A stretch of DNA of 31,114 bases from Actinomycetes bacterium (GTDB taxonomy: Bacteria > Actinomycetota > Actinomycetes > Actinomycetales > Microbacteriaceae): assembly GCA_023450335.1 (NCBI GenBank), contig JAEXHA010000027.1, forward strand, positions 1 through 31,114, in the 5' to 3' direction. The position numbers were made by a program, and so were the translations under genes. The notes below the pieces were generated by a model. The model ran no database searches. It was given only the letters and a program-made list of their open reading frames with translations, and had not been told where the DNA came from. Below, piece by piece: positions 21,297 to 29,826 of this stretch. How positions within the stretch are numbered: position 1 is the first letter of the stretch; the number at the start of each line of letters is the position of its first letter.

Positions 21297-24200
21297 AACA
21301 GGTCGCGGATGTCGTCGGCGGTCAGTGACCGGGCCAGCAGATCGTCATCGTCGAGCACGGCGCGGAACAGCCGCGCCTTGCGCTGCTGCAGGGCCACGAC
21401 CTTCTCCTCGATGGTGCCGGTGGCGATGAGCCGGTACACGTTCACCGGGCGCTGCTGGCCGATGCGGTGCGTGCGGTCTATCGCCTGCGCCTCGGCGGCG
21501 GGATTCCACCACGGGTCGAGCAGGAACACGTAGTCCGCTTCGGTGAGGGTGAGCCCGAACCCGCCGGATTTCAGGCTGATGAGGAACACCGGCGCGCCGC
21601 CGCCGCGGAAGGCGGCGATGACCTCGTCGCGGCGACGCGTCGAGCCGTCGAGGTAGGCGTAGGCGATACCGCGGGCGGCCAGCGCATCCTTCACGAGGGC
21701 GAGGTAGGAGGTGAATTGGCTGAACACGAGGGCGCGATGGCCTTCGGCGATGAGTTCGTCGAGGCGCTCGGTGAGCGCCTCGAGCTTGCTGGAGCGGATG
21801 TCGGGGTCTCCGGCATCCACCAGCGACGGGGCCAGCGCGAGCCGGCGCAGCACGGTGAGCGAGCGGAAGACGATGAACCGGTTGCGGTCGAGATCATCGA
21901 GCAGACCGAGCACCTTCCGGCGTTCGCGCTGGAGCACGGTGTCGTACACGGCGCGGTGGGCGGGGCTGAGCTCGACGCGCACCTCCTGCTCCTGCCGGGG
22001 CGGCAGATCGCGGGCGACGAGGTCTTTCGTGCGTCGCAGCACGAAGGGACGGATCCGGTGGCGCAGTCGCTCGAGCCGCCGCGCACGGTACGGTCCGCCC
22101 TCCTCGTTCTCGGGCACCTTGCCCTTCTCGATCGGCTTGACGTACTCCTCGCGGAAGCGCCGCGCCGAGGGGAACAGTCCGGGGCATGTCAGCGACAGCA
22201 GCGCCCACAGCTCGGCGAGGGAGTTCTCCAGCGGCGTGCCGGTGACCGCCAGCGTGGCCTCGGCGCGCAGCGTCGCCACCGCGCGATGGAGTTTGGTGCT
22301 CGCGTTCTTGACGAACTGGGCCTCGTCGAGCACCAGCAGCGCCCAGTCGACGGCCGCGAACTCGGCCTCATCCAGGCGCAGCACCGTGTATGAGGTCACG
22401 ACGATGTCCGCGCCGGCCGCCACCGCCGAGACGGTCTGCCCGCGCTTGGCGCTGGTCGCGTCGGCGGCGGCGACGGTCAGGCCCGGCGTGAACCGCGCCG
22501 CCTCGTCGCGCCAGGTCGACAGCACGGAGGTCGGTGCGACCACCAGGAACGGTCGCTTCTCGCCGTTCTCGCGGGCGCGTGCGAGCAGGGCGAGCACCTG
22601 CAGGGTCTTGCCCAGCCCCATATCGTCGGCGAGGATGCCGCCCAGCCGGTGCTGCCACAGGAAGGCGAGCCGGTCGTAGCCCTCGCGCTGATACGGCCGC
22701 AACCGCGCGTTCAGACCCGCCGGCAGCGGCGTGGGCTCGATGCGGTCGAGGGTGCGCAGCGCGGTCGCCGTCTCGCGCCAGCCCAGTGCCGGCTCGGACT
22801 GATCGGCGAGGTCCTCGAAGTCGGCCCACACCGGCAGGTGATAGCGGCTGATCTTCGGCCCCGCCTCCCATTCGACGAGGTCGGCAGATTCGTCGATCAG
22901 CTCGCGCAGCCGGTCGAGTGCGGGATGGGCCAGTGAGAAGTAGCGCCCATCGGCCAGCAGCAGCTTCTTGCGTCGTGTCGCCAGAGCGGTGAACAGCGGG
23001 GTGAACGGGACGCGCCGGCCGTCGATCTCGACGATCACGCCCAGGTCGAACCAGTCGGGATCCGTCGACGCGACCGTGGTGACGGTGATGCGCGGGTCGC
23101 CGGTCAGCTCACGATAGGTGCGACGGCGGCCCGACGTCTCGACCCGGACGCCGTCGAGTTCCTCGAGCGCCGGCAGCACGTGTGCGGCGAACTCGGCCGC
23201 GTCCACCCCCACAAGCGTCGCGTGCGCGGCGAACGGCAGCGGCGCGGCCCGCCCCCACGCCGTCTGCACGGCCTCGCGCAGCGCCGCCTCGGTCTCGTCG
23301 TCGCCGTCGACCGCGTCGAAGGACACGCGGCCGGTGCCGGGGCGATGCCACTGCAGTCGGTAGTCGATCGTGTCGCCCGCGCGGAAGGCGGCCGTCACGA
23401 CCAGACTGGTCGGTTCGGGTGCGGGAAGGTCGAGCCCCGGTGCGACCGCGACGCGCGCCGAGCGGGCCAGGCGCGGGTACACCTCGCGCAGGAACTCCGC
23501 CGTGTCGGGTTCGGGCACGGTCACCGGGGCGGCTGTGCTCAGCAGGGCATGCGCGGTGTCGTCGAGGGTCGCCGGGGCGAGGGTGAGGTGGATGCCGGTG
23601 CCGCGCACCGCGTACGCGTACACGCCGGTGCGGCCGATGGGCCGGACGACGGCGGGATCGACGCGCTCACCGGCGAGCATGATGCGCGGGGTCAGCCGCA
23701 GCGCACCGTGATCGGCGGACGACACCTCGACGTCGACTTCGGCGTCGCCGGCGACGGTGACCTCCTGCCGCTTGCCCGCAGGGACGACGGCGATGTCCTG
23801 TGCGGTGGCGGCTGCCAGCAGCGTCCACAGCAGCGGCGACTCGACGCGGTCGAGCGTGAGCCAGTCGGACTCGTCGCGGCCGAGGCCGTAGACGTCACGC
23901 GCGACGCCGTACAGGTCGGCGAACCAGCGACGCTGGGCGTCGGAGAAGCGCTGGCCGTCGCGGCGGGCGGTATCCCATGTCACCCCGGAGCGCACCCACG
24001 CCCCGGTGCTGTGGCTGCGCGCCATCGGCCGCAGCCCCACCTGCAGCTCGGGGGTACCGGCCAGATCGCGGGCGGTCGCGGTGCGCAGCCGCCGCGGACC
24101 CCACGGATCATGCGGGACGCGTTCACGCACGCGGAGTTCGACTCCGAGCGCGAGGGGGGACCAACCGGACCGGCGGGGGCTGTCGAAGACGCGTCGCCAT

Positions 24201-24568
24201 GACGGCGGCTGCGGTGCGGCCGGGGCCGCAGCGACGGGCGCGGCGGCATGGATGACCGCCGCCGCGCTGCCCGCGTTGCTGCGCAGCAGGGTGGCGACGG
24301 TGTGCTTGCAGTTCACCTGCATGGGGCACGAGCACCGTGCGGACATGATCCGCGGCGGCGTCGCGCCGGCATCCACCCGGATCGTGCAGCGGTACAGCTC
24401 AGCGGCGCTGCCGGCGACCAGTCCGGTCAGCGTGCTGTCGTGGGCGTCCCACGACAGGTAGCGGACTGCTCCGTCCCGGGCGTAGCCGACCCCACGCGCA
24501 TACGCCCCGCTGTCGGTGAGACCCCGGATCGTCTGATCATCGATGAGCGGTGCCGACACGGCATCCAT
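21287..24568 (-). CDS. SWIM-finger Snf2-family DNA-dependent ATPase
   Basis: The 1093-residue protein has an N-terminal SWIM zinc finger (C79-x-C81-x5-C87-x-H89), a long middle region, and a C-terminal two-lobed Snf2 ATPase. Motif I is DDMGLGKT (648-655) and motif II is DEAQ (748-751), the variant usual in this subfamily. Motif III lies in VTGTPLENSL and motif VI in DRTHRIGQQRPVNVYRL near 1030. Such proteins translocate on DNA and are thought to remodel or recycle nucleic-acid-bound proteins; the target here is unknown. The ATG at 24568 touches an upstream GAGG with no spacing, so the GTG at 24559 (spacing 9) may be the true start. It begins 41 bp after nusB and may be co-transcribed with it. 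Confidence 0.92.
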   Translation of the reverse strand: MDAVSAPLIDDQTIRGLTDSGAYARGVGYARDGAVRYLSWDAHDSTLTGLVAGSAAELYRCTIRVDAGATPPRIMSARCSCPMQVNCKHTVATLLRSNAGSAAAVIHAAAPVAAAPAAPQPPSWRRVFDSPRRSGWSPLALGVELRVRERVPHDPWGPRRLRTATARDLAGTPELQVGLRPMARSHSTGAWVRSGVTWDTARRDGQRFSDAQRRWFADLYGVARDVYGLGRDESDWLTLDRVESPLLWTLLAAATAQDIAVVPAGKRQEVTVAGDAEVDVEVSSADHGALRLTPRIMLAGERVDPAVVRPIGRTGVYAYAVRGTGIHLTLAPATLDDTAHALLSTAAPVTVPEPDTAEFLREVYPRLARSARVAVAPGLDLPAPEPTSLVVTAAFRAGDTIDYRLQWHRPGTGRVSFDAVDGDDETEAALREAVQTAWGRAAPLPFAAHATLVGVDAAEFAAHVLPALEELDGVRVETSGRRRTYRELTGDPRITVTTVASTDPDWFDLGVIVEIDGRRVPFTPLFTALATRRKKLLLADGRYFSLAHPALDRLRELIDESADLVEWEAGPKISRYHLPVWADFEDLADQSEPALGWRETATALRTLDRIEPTPLPAGLNARLRPYQREGYDRLAFLWQHRLGGILADDMGLGKTLQVLALLARARENGEKRPFLVVAPTSVLSTWRDEAARFTPGLTVAAADATSAKRGQTVSAVAAGADIVVTSYTVLRLDEAEFAAVDWALLVLDEAQFVKNASTKLHRAVATLRAEATLAVTGTPLENSLAELWALLSLTCPGLFPSARRFREEYVKPIEKGKVPENEEGGPYRARRLERLRHRIRPFVLRRTKDLVARDLPPRQEQEVRVELSPAHRAVYDTVLQRERRKVLGLLDDLDRNRFIVFRSLTVLRRLALAPSLVDAGDPDIRSSKLEALTERLDELIAEGHRALVFSQFTSYLALVKDALAARGIAYAYLDGSTRRRDEVIAAFRGGGAPVFLISLKSGGFGLTLTEADYVFLLDPWWNPAAEAQAIDRTHRIGQQRPVNVYRLIATGTIEEKVVALQQRKARLFRAVLDDDDLLARSLTADDIRDLFDA

Positions 24569-24609
24569 CCTCGCATCGGCCGCCGACGCCGGGCGACGCA
24601 GGCCCGGGT

Positions 24610-25020
24610 TCAGCCGGCGCGGGCGATGCGGGCGAGCACCCCGTGCACGAACGAGCCGGAGTCATCGGTGGAGAACTCCTTGGCCAGCTCAACGGCCTCG
24701 TCGATGGCGACGGCGGTGGGCACCTCGGTGTTGAAGACGATCTCCCAGACGCCGATGCGCAGGATCGCACGGTCGACGGCCGGCATGCGGTCGAGCTTCC
24801 AATCCCGGGCGTGCGTGACGATGTTCTCGTCGATCTCGTCGCGGTTGTCGATGACACCGTCGATGATGTCGCGCGCGTAGAGCCACGACGCCTCACGCGC
24901 CGGCTCGCTGGCGGCGCGCCGTGCTTCGGCGGCGAGCGTGGCGGCAAGATCATCGCCGCGCACGTCGGACTGGTACAGGATGTCGAGGGCGCGCTTGCGC
25001 GCCTTGGAGCGTGCGCTCAA
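24610..25020 (-). CDS. nusB: Transcription antitermination factor NusB
   Basis: NusB binds boxA RNA with NusE (S10) and promotes antitermination of rRNA operons. The 136-residue protein is all-helical and complete, starting MSARSKARKRALDILYQSD and containing MPAVDRAILRIGVWEIVF and AVAIDEAVELAKEFS, the family core. The start codon is TTG at 25020; no ATG or GTG at the family start position exists and no ribosome site is visible. Initiation probably depends on coupling to efp, whose stop is 2 nt upstream. Confidence 0.96.
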   Translation of the reverse strand: MSARSKARKRALDILYQSDVRGDDLAATLAAEARRAASEPAREASWLYARDIIDGVIDNRDEIDENIVTHARDWKLDRMPAVDRAILRIGVWEIVFNTEVPTAVAIDEAVELAKEFSTDDSGSFVHGVLARIARAG

Positions 25021-25022
25021 GG

Positions 25023-25583
25023 TCAGTTCACGCGGCCGAGGTAGTCACCCGTACGGGTGTCGACCTTGACCTTGGTGCCGGTCTCGAGGAACAGCGGCAC
25101 CTGGATCTCATAGCCGGTCTCGACGGTGGCGGCCTTGGTGCCGGCCGACGACCGGTCGCCCTGCAGGCCGGGTTCGGTGTAGGTGATCTCGAGCACGACC
25201 GACGCGGGCAGCTCGACGTACAGCGGGATGCCGTTGTTCAGCGCGATCTGCACCTGCTGGTTCTCGAGCATGAAGTTGGCGGCGTCGCCGACGGTGGCGG
25301 CCGGGACGTTGATCTGGTCGTAATCGGCCATGTCCATGAACACGAAGCTGTCGCCGTCGTTGTACAGGTACGAGAAGTCACGGCGATCGACGTTCTCGAT
25401 CTCGATCTTCGTGCCGGCGTTGTACGTCTTGTCGACGGTCTTTCCCGTGACGACGTTCTTGAGCTTCGTACGCACGAACGCTCCGCCCTTGCCCGGCTTG
25501 ACGTGCTGGAACTCGACGACGCTCCACAGCTGTCCGTCGATCTTGATGACGACGCCGTTGCGGATGTCTGCGGTGGATGCCAT
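25023..25583 (-). CDS. efp: Elongation factor P
   Basis: EF-P rescues ribosomes stalled at polyproline. The 186-residue protein has three OB/KOW-like domains: an N-terminal KOW part with the tip loop HVKPGKGGAF (27-36, Lys32 at the tip), a central domain around FMDMADYDQI, and a C-terminal domain ending GDYLGRVN. No epmA/epmB or ymfI-type modification gene is in this window, so whether Lys32 is modified cannot be judged. The start is ATG 25583 with only a weak GGAAA upstream. It has its own TAGAAT promoter candidate and leads into nusB. Confidence 0.97.
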   Translation of the reverse strand: MASTADIRNGVVIKIDGQLWSVVEFQHVKPGKGGAFVRTKLKNVVTGKTVDKTYNAGTKIEIENVDRRDFSYLYNDGDSFVFMDMADYDQINVPAATVGDAANFMLENQQVQIALNNGIPLYVELPASVVLEITYTEPGLQGDRSSAGTKAATVETGYEIQVPLFLETGTKVKVDTRTGDYLGRVN

Positions 25584-25639
25584 GAGTGTGGAGTTTCCGT
25601 TTCGTGTGGGTTCGTGGGCGAGTCGGGGCCCGACGGTCG

Positions 25640-25645
25640 ATTCTA
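25640..25645 (-). promoter_or_regulatory. Candidate -10 box of efp
   Basis: TAGAAT (25645-25640) lies in the 88-bp gap after aroQ and predicts a leader of about 50 nt. The surrounding CGATTCTACGCGA (plus strand) is identical to that of the MBL-Rieske gene. No clear -35 hexamer. Confidence 0.5.
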
Positions 25646-25671
25646 CGCGATGCCGTGCGCGCGGCGTGGGG

Positions 25672-26127
25672 TCAGCGGTCGGCAGCGCCCGTGATGACGT
25701 CGAGCAGCAGCTCGACCGCGCGGGCGTAGCCGGGCACCCCCTCGCCGATCACGTGCACGGCGGCGACGTCGGCGACATAGGAATGATGGCGGAAGGCCTC
25801 GCGCTCGTACACGTTCGAGATGTGCACCTCGGCGACCGGCAGCGCGACCGCCGACAGCGCGTCACGCAGCACGACCGAGGTGTGGGTGAGGCCGCCCGGG
25901 TTGATGACGATGCCGGCGCAGTCGATGCGCGCGGCGTGGATCGCGTCGATCAGCACACCCTCGTGGTTGCTCTGGACCGCCCGCACCTCGAATCCTCGGC
26001 CGGCGGCCGTGTCGGCCACGAGTCGTTCGACGTCGGCGAGTGTCTCGTGGCCGTAGATGTCCGGCTCACGGGCTCCGAGCAGATTCAGGTTCGGGCCGTT
26101 GACGAGCAGCAGTCGGCGTGAGGTCAC
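25672..26127 (-). CDS. aroQ: 3-dehydroquinate dehydratase, type II
   Basis: AroQ dehydrates 3-dehydroquinate to 3-dehydroshikimate, the third shikimate step. The 151-residue protein is the small dodecameric type II enzyme. It has NGPNLNLLGAREPDIYG (10-26, R20 and catalytic Y25), QSNHEG (52-57), INPGGLTHTS (75-84) and EVHISN with the catalytic base H102. The start is GTG at 26127. A TAGGGT box ends 6 nt upstream, pointing to a leaderless transcript. A 55-bp gap separates it from aroB, unlike the tight aroC-aroK-aroB junctions. Confidence 0.97.
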   Translation of the reverse strand: MTSRRLLLVNGPNLNLLGAREPDIYGHETLADVERLVADTAAGRGFEVRAVQSNHEGVLIDAIHAARIDCAGIVINPGGLTHTSVVLRDALSAVALPVAEVHISNVYEREAFRHHSYVADVAAVHVIGEGVPGYARAVELLLDVITGAADR

Positions 26128-26139
26128 GGCGCTACCCTA
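26128..26139 (-). promoter_or_regulatory. Candidate leaderless promoter -10 box of aroQ
   Basis: TAGGGT (26139-26134) is followed by 6 nt (AGCGCC) and the GTG start. The box is flanked by a 6-bp inverted repeat, CGGCGC (26127-26132) and GCGCCG (26143-26148). No clear -35 box. Confidence 0.4.
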
Positions 26140-26182
26140 CCGGCGCCGCCGGGTTCACCTGTCGCGCATTGCAGCAGCGTGG

Positions 26183-27265
26183 TCAGCCGGCGACCTCCTG
26201 GTAGGCGGCGAACAGCAGCGACTCGTCGGGCGCCTGCAGCACCGTGGGCTTGGCGATGTCGTCGAGCACGATGAACCGCAGCATCGAGCCCCGGGTCTTC
26301 TTGTCGCGCTGCATCGTGGCCAGCAGCTGCGGCCACGCGCCGGCGCGGTAGGTGGTCGGGAGCCCCAGCAGCTCGAGGATGTCGCGGTGACGCTGTGCCG
26401 CGGCATCCGACAGCCGGCCGGCCAGCCGCGACAGCTCGGCGGCGAACAGCATGCCCACCGAGATCGCCGCGCCGTGCCGCCAGCGGTAGCGCTCGGCGTG
26501 CTCGATGGCGTGGCCCAGGGTGTGGCCGTAGTTGAGCACCTCACGCAGCCCGGCCTCGCGGAGGTCCTCCCCCACGACGCGCGCCTTCATGTCGATCGCC
26601 AGTTCGATGCAACGGCGGAAGGCGGGCGCGGCCGGGTCGACTGCGGCCGTCGGATCCGCCTCGATCAGGTCGAGGATCTCGGGGTACCAGATGAACCCGG
26701 CCTTGACGACCTCTGCGAAGCCGGCGACCCGTTCATGATCACTGAGCGAGTCGAGCAGCTCGAGGTCGCAGATCACCGCACGCGGCGGCCAGAAGGCGCC
26801 CACGAGGTTCTTGCCCTCGGCCGTGTTGATGCCCGTCTTGCCGCCGACAGCGGCGTCGACCATGCCCAGCACCGTCGTGGGCACCTGCACGACGTCGACC
26901 CCTCGCAGCCAGGTCGCGGCGACGAACCCGGCCAGGTCGGTGACCGCTCCCCCGCCGAACCCGATGACGGCGTCGGTGCGGGTGAAGTCGCCCTGACCCA
27001 TGACCTGCCAGCAGAACGCTGCCACCTCGACGCGCTTGCCCTGCTCGGCGTCGGGGACCTCGGCCAGCAGAACCTGCAGGTCGCCGGAGGCCATGAGATC
27101 GCCGCGCAGGGCGGCGGCGCGCTCGGCGAGGGTGGGAGGGTGCACGACAAGCACCCGCTGCGTGGCCGGCGAGAGAGCAGCCCGCACGGTCTCGACGATG
27201 CCCCGTCCGATCGTGATGTCGTAGGGTCGGTCGCCGGCGACGGTGATCGTGGTCGTATCGGTCAT
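26183..27265 (-). CDS. aroB: 3-dehydroquinate synthase
   Basis: AroB turns DAHP into 3-dehydroquinate, the second shikimate step, using NAD and zinc. The 360-residue protein has GFGGGAVTDLAGFVAATWLRG (102-122, nucleotide and phosphate binding), TTVLGMVDAAVGGKTGIN, and the metal ligands E185 (FAEVVKAG), H248 (NYGHTLGH) and H264 (RHGAA). The start is ATG 27265, with AGGAGG a few bases upstream inside the aroK end and a 4-nt ATGA overlap with aroK. The open frame runs on to 27397 but only as an aroK shadow. Confidence 0.97.
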   Translation of the reverse strand: MTDTTTITVAGDRPYDITIGRGIVETVRAALSPATQRVLVVHPPTLAERAAALRGDLMASGDLQVLLAEVPDAEQGKRVEVAAFCWQVMGQGDFTRTDAVIGFGGGAVTDLAGFVAATWLRGVDVVQVPTTVLGMVDAAVGGKTGINTAEGKNLVGAFWPPRAVICDLELLDSLSDHERVAGFAEVVKAGFIWYPEILDLIEADPTAAVDPAAPAFRRCIELAIDMKARVVGEDLREAGLREVLNYGHTLGHAIEHAERYRWRHGAAISVGMLFAAELSRLAGRLSDAAAQRHRDILELLGLPTTYRAGAWPQLLATMQRDKKTRGSMLRFIVLDDIAKPTVLQAPDESLLFAAYQEVAG

Positions 27266-27777
27266 GTCGGATCCTCCTGTCGCACCCACGCCACGATGCG
27301 GTCCACCACCTCGGCCAGCGGCCCGGTGGACGTATCGATCGTGACATCGGCGGTGCTCTCGTACACATCGCGGCGCTCGTCGTAGATGCGCTCCCACCGC
27401 GCCACGGGGTCTTCATCGTCGGCCAGCAGGGGCCGCCCGCCTCCGCCGATGCGTCCGGCGACGATGCGCGGATCGACCGTGAGAAGGATGACCCGGTGAC
27501 GGGTCAATGCATCACGGGTCGCCGGGTCGAGAACGGCGCCGCCGCCCAGAGCCACCACACCGCCCGTACTCAGGGCCTCGGCGACGGCGGCGCGTTCGAG
27601 CGCGCGGAAATGCGCCTCGCCGTGCCGTGCGAACAGCTCGGGAATCGGGCCGTGATCGCGCACGACGAGCTTGTCGGTGTCGGCGAAGGGCAGGCCGAGG
27701 GTGCGTGCGACGCGGCGACCGACGCTCGTCTTGCCGGCACCCATGGGGCCGATCAGGACGACGGCGGCGCCGGTCAT
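27262..27777 (-). CDS. aroK: Shikimate kinase
   Basis: AroK phosphorylates shikimate at O3. The 171-residue protein has Walker A GPMGAGKT (10-17), the shikimate-binding DTD (33-35), ALGGGAVL (76-83) and the lid motif GRPLLA (114-119). The ATG at 27777 overlaps the aroC stop and the gene's own stop overlaps the aroB start, each by 4 nt, so the three are probably translationally coupled. Confidence 0.97.
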   Translation of the reverse strand: MTGAAVVLIGPMGAGKTSVGRRVARTLGLPFADTDKLVVRDHGPIPELFARHGEAHFRALERAAVAEALSTGGVVALGGGAVLDPATRDALTRHRVILLTVDPRIVAGRIGGGGRPLLADDEDPVARWERIYDERRDVYESTADVTIDTSTGPLAEVVDRIVAWVRQEDPT

Positions 27778-28985
27778 GCCTGCTCGGCCTGGCTCGCCGT
27801 CGTCGTGTGCAGGTTCTCGGGGATCGCGGCGAGGTAGCCCTCGAGGTTGCGGCGCGTTTCGGCGACGCTGTCACCTCCGAACTTCTCCAGCACGACGTCG
27901 GCCAGGGTGACCGCGACCATCGCCTCGGCGACCACGCCCGCCGCCGGCACTGCGCACACGTCCGAGCGCTGATGGTGGGCGGTGGCGGCGTCACCGGTGG
28001 CCACGTCGATCGTGCGCAGCGCGCGCGGGACGGTCGCGATCGGCTTCATGCCGGCGCGCACGCGCAGCACGGTGCCCGTCGACATGCCGCCCTCGGTGCC
28101 GCCGGCCTTGTCGGTGGCCCGGGCGATGCCGTCGGCGGTCGTGAACAGCTCGTCGTGGGCGGCGGAGCCGCGGCGCCGGGTCGTCTCGAAGCCGTCGCCG
28201 ACCTCGACGCCCTTGATCGCCTGAATGCTCATGAGCGCCTGCGCGAGCTTCGCATCCAGACGGCGGTCCCATTGCACGTGGGATCCCAGTCCCGGCGGCA
28301 GCCCGTAGGCGAGCACCTCGACGATGCCGCCGAGCGTGTCACCGTCCTTGCGCGCGGCATCGACTTCGGCGACCATCGCCGCGGACGTAGCGGGGTCGAA
28401 GCATCGCAGCGGATCGGCGTCGAGGGCGTCGACGTCGTCCGGCGTGGGCAGCGCCGCGTTCTCGGGCGCGTGCACCGGTCCGATCGACAGCGTGTGGCTC
28501 ACCAGGCGAATGCCCAGTTCGCCCAGGAAGGCACGGGCGACGGCGCCGAGCGCGACGCGCGCGGCCGTCTCGCGAGCACTGGCCCGCTCGAGGATGGGCC
28601 GTGCGGAGTCGAAGCCGTACTTCTGCATGCCGACCAGGTCGGCGTGTCCCGGACGCGGCCGGGTCAATGCCGCTCCGCGGCCGCGGGAGCGGTCGGTGAG
28701 CTCGACCGGCTCGGCGCTCATGACCTCGGTCCACTTCGGCCACTCGGTGTTGCCGATGCGCAGGGCGATGGGGCTGCCCAGGGTGGACCCGTGCACGACG
28801 CCGGACGAGATGGTGAGCTCGTCCTCCTCGAACTTCATGCGCGAGCCGCGGCCGTAGCCGAGCTTGCGTCGGGCGAGGTCGGCCTGGATCGCGGCACGGG
28901 AGATCGGGACGCCCGCAGGCAGGCCCTCCATGACGGCGACGAGTTCGGGGCCGTGCGATTCGCCGGCCGTGAGCACGCGGAGCAT
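27774..28985 (-). CDS. aroC: Chorismate synthase
   Basis: AroC makes chorismate from EPSP with reduced FMN. The 403-residue protein has the N-terminal signature GESHGPELVAVMEG (8-21), RPRPGHADLVG with RGAAL before it, and RASARETAARVALGAVA. All are typical of the actinobacterial monofunctional enzyme. The start is ATG 28985, preceded by GGGAGGA inside the aroE 3' end, 4 nt after the aroE stop. The EPSP synthase gene (aroA) is not in this window. Confidence 0.98.
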   Translation of the reverse strand: MLRVLTAGESHGPELVAVMEGLPAGVPISRAAIQADLARRKLGYGRGSRMKFEEDELTISSGVVHGSTLGSPIALRIGNTEWPKWTEVMSAEPVELTDRSRGRGAALTRPRPGHADLVGMQKYGFDSARPILERASARETAARVALGAVARAFLGELGIRLVSHTLSIGPVHAPENAALPTPDDVDALDADPLRCFDPATSAAMVAEVDAARKDGDTLGGIVEVLAYGLPPGLGSHVQWDRRLDAKLAQALMSIQAIKGVEVGDGFETTRRRGSAAHDELFTTADGIARATDKAGGTEGGMSTGTVLRVRAGMKPIATVPRALRTIDVATGDAATAHHQRSDVCAVPAAGVVAEAMVAVTLADVVLEKFGGDSVAETRRNLEGYLAAIPENLHTTTASQAEQA

Positions 28986-28989
28986 TGCT

Positions 28990-29823
28990 CTATCCTCCCA
29001 TGAGCGCGCGCCGCATGACGGCCACCACCGACGGTTCGTCCGGCAGCGGCTGGGTCACCTCACCGGTGGCGAAGATGCGGATCTGCAGCACCGCCTGGTG
29101 CAGCAGCATTCCCGCGCCGTTCACGGCCGTGTTGCCGGCGCTCTCCCACGCTGCAGACAGCACCGTCGGCCAGTGGCCGTAGACGACGTCCAGGAGCATC
29201 CCGCCGGCGCCGGCAAGGGAGTCGGCGGTCGATTCGGGAAGCGCCACCCCGCCGGGCAGGGTCGCGATGGTGAGCGGTACGGGTGAGTGGGAGGATGCCG
29301 ACAGTGGCACCGGCTGGACCGTCACGCCCAGGCGGGTGCCCAGATCGACCAGGGGCGCGACGGCTTCCGGCCGCCGCGCGGCCACCTCCACGCGGGTCGC
29401 TTCGCGTTCGGCCAGGGCCACCAGGGCTGAGGTGGCGGTGGCGCCGGCGCCGACGATGCGCGCGTCTGCCGCGTGCGCGAGGCCCGCTTCGCGCAATGCG
29501 GCGACGATGCCGCCGACGTCGGTGTTGAACCCGACGGGGCCGGCGGCGGTCAACAGCAGGGTGTTGACCGCGCCGGTCAGCTCGGCGCGCTGATCGCGGC
29601 GTACAGCCGCGGCGTGGGCGACGCCCTTGAGCGGCATGGTCAGCGACAGCCCGCGGAACGAGGGGTCCAGGCCCGCCATCTCGTCGACGAACCGGTCTTC
29701 AGCGACCCGGCGCCTGCCGTAGGTCCAGTCCCAGCCGAGGTGGCGGTAGGCGGCTGTGTGCAGAGTGGGAGACAGGCTGTGGTCGATGGGGTCGCCCCAC
29801 ACCTGAAGCGACGTCGCCGTCAT
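28990..29823 (-). CDS. aroE: Shikimate dehydrogenase
   Basis: AroE reduces 3-dehydroshikimate to shikimate with NADPH. The 277-residue protein has HSLSPTLH (15-22), the catalytic pair K66 (LTMPLKG) and D102 (FNTDVGG), and the Rossmann loop VGAGATATSAL (124-134). The start is ATG 29823, 3 nt after the mltG stop and without a clear ribosome site, so coupling to mltG is likely. Confidence 0.95.
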   Translation of the reverse strand: MTATSLQVWGDPIDHSLSPTLHTAAYRHLGWDWTYGRRRVAEDRFVDEMAGLDPSFRGLSLTMPLKGVAHAAAVRRDQRAELTGAVNTLLLTAAGPVGFNTDVGGIVAALREAGLAHAADARIVGAGATATSALVALAEREATRVEVAARRPEAVAPLVDLGTRLGVTVQPVPLSASSHSPVPLTIATLPGGVALPESTADSLAGAGGMLLDVVYGHWPTVLSAAWESAGNTAVNGAGMLLHQAVLQIRIFATGEVTQPLPDEPSVVAVMRRALMGG

Positions 29824-29826
29824 CGG

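Noticed and set aside
19143..21533. 796-codon open frame on the plus strand
   Set aside because: Antisense to pyrR, the MBL-Rieske gene and the Snf2 end; shadow frame.
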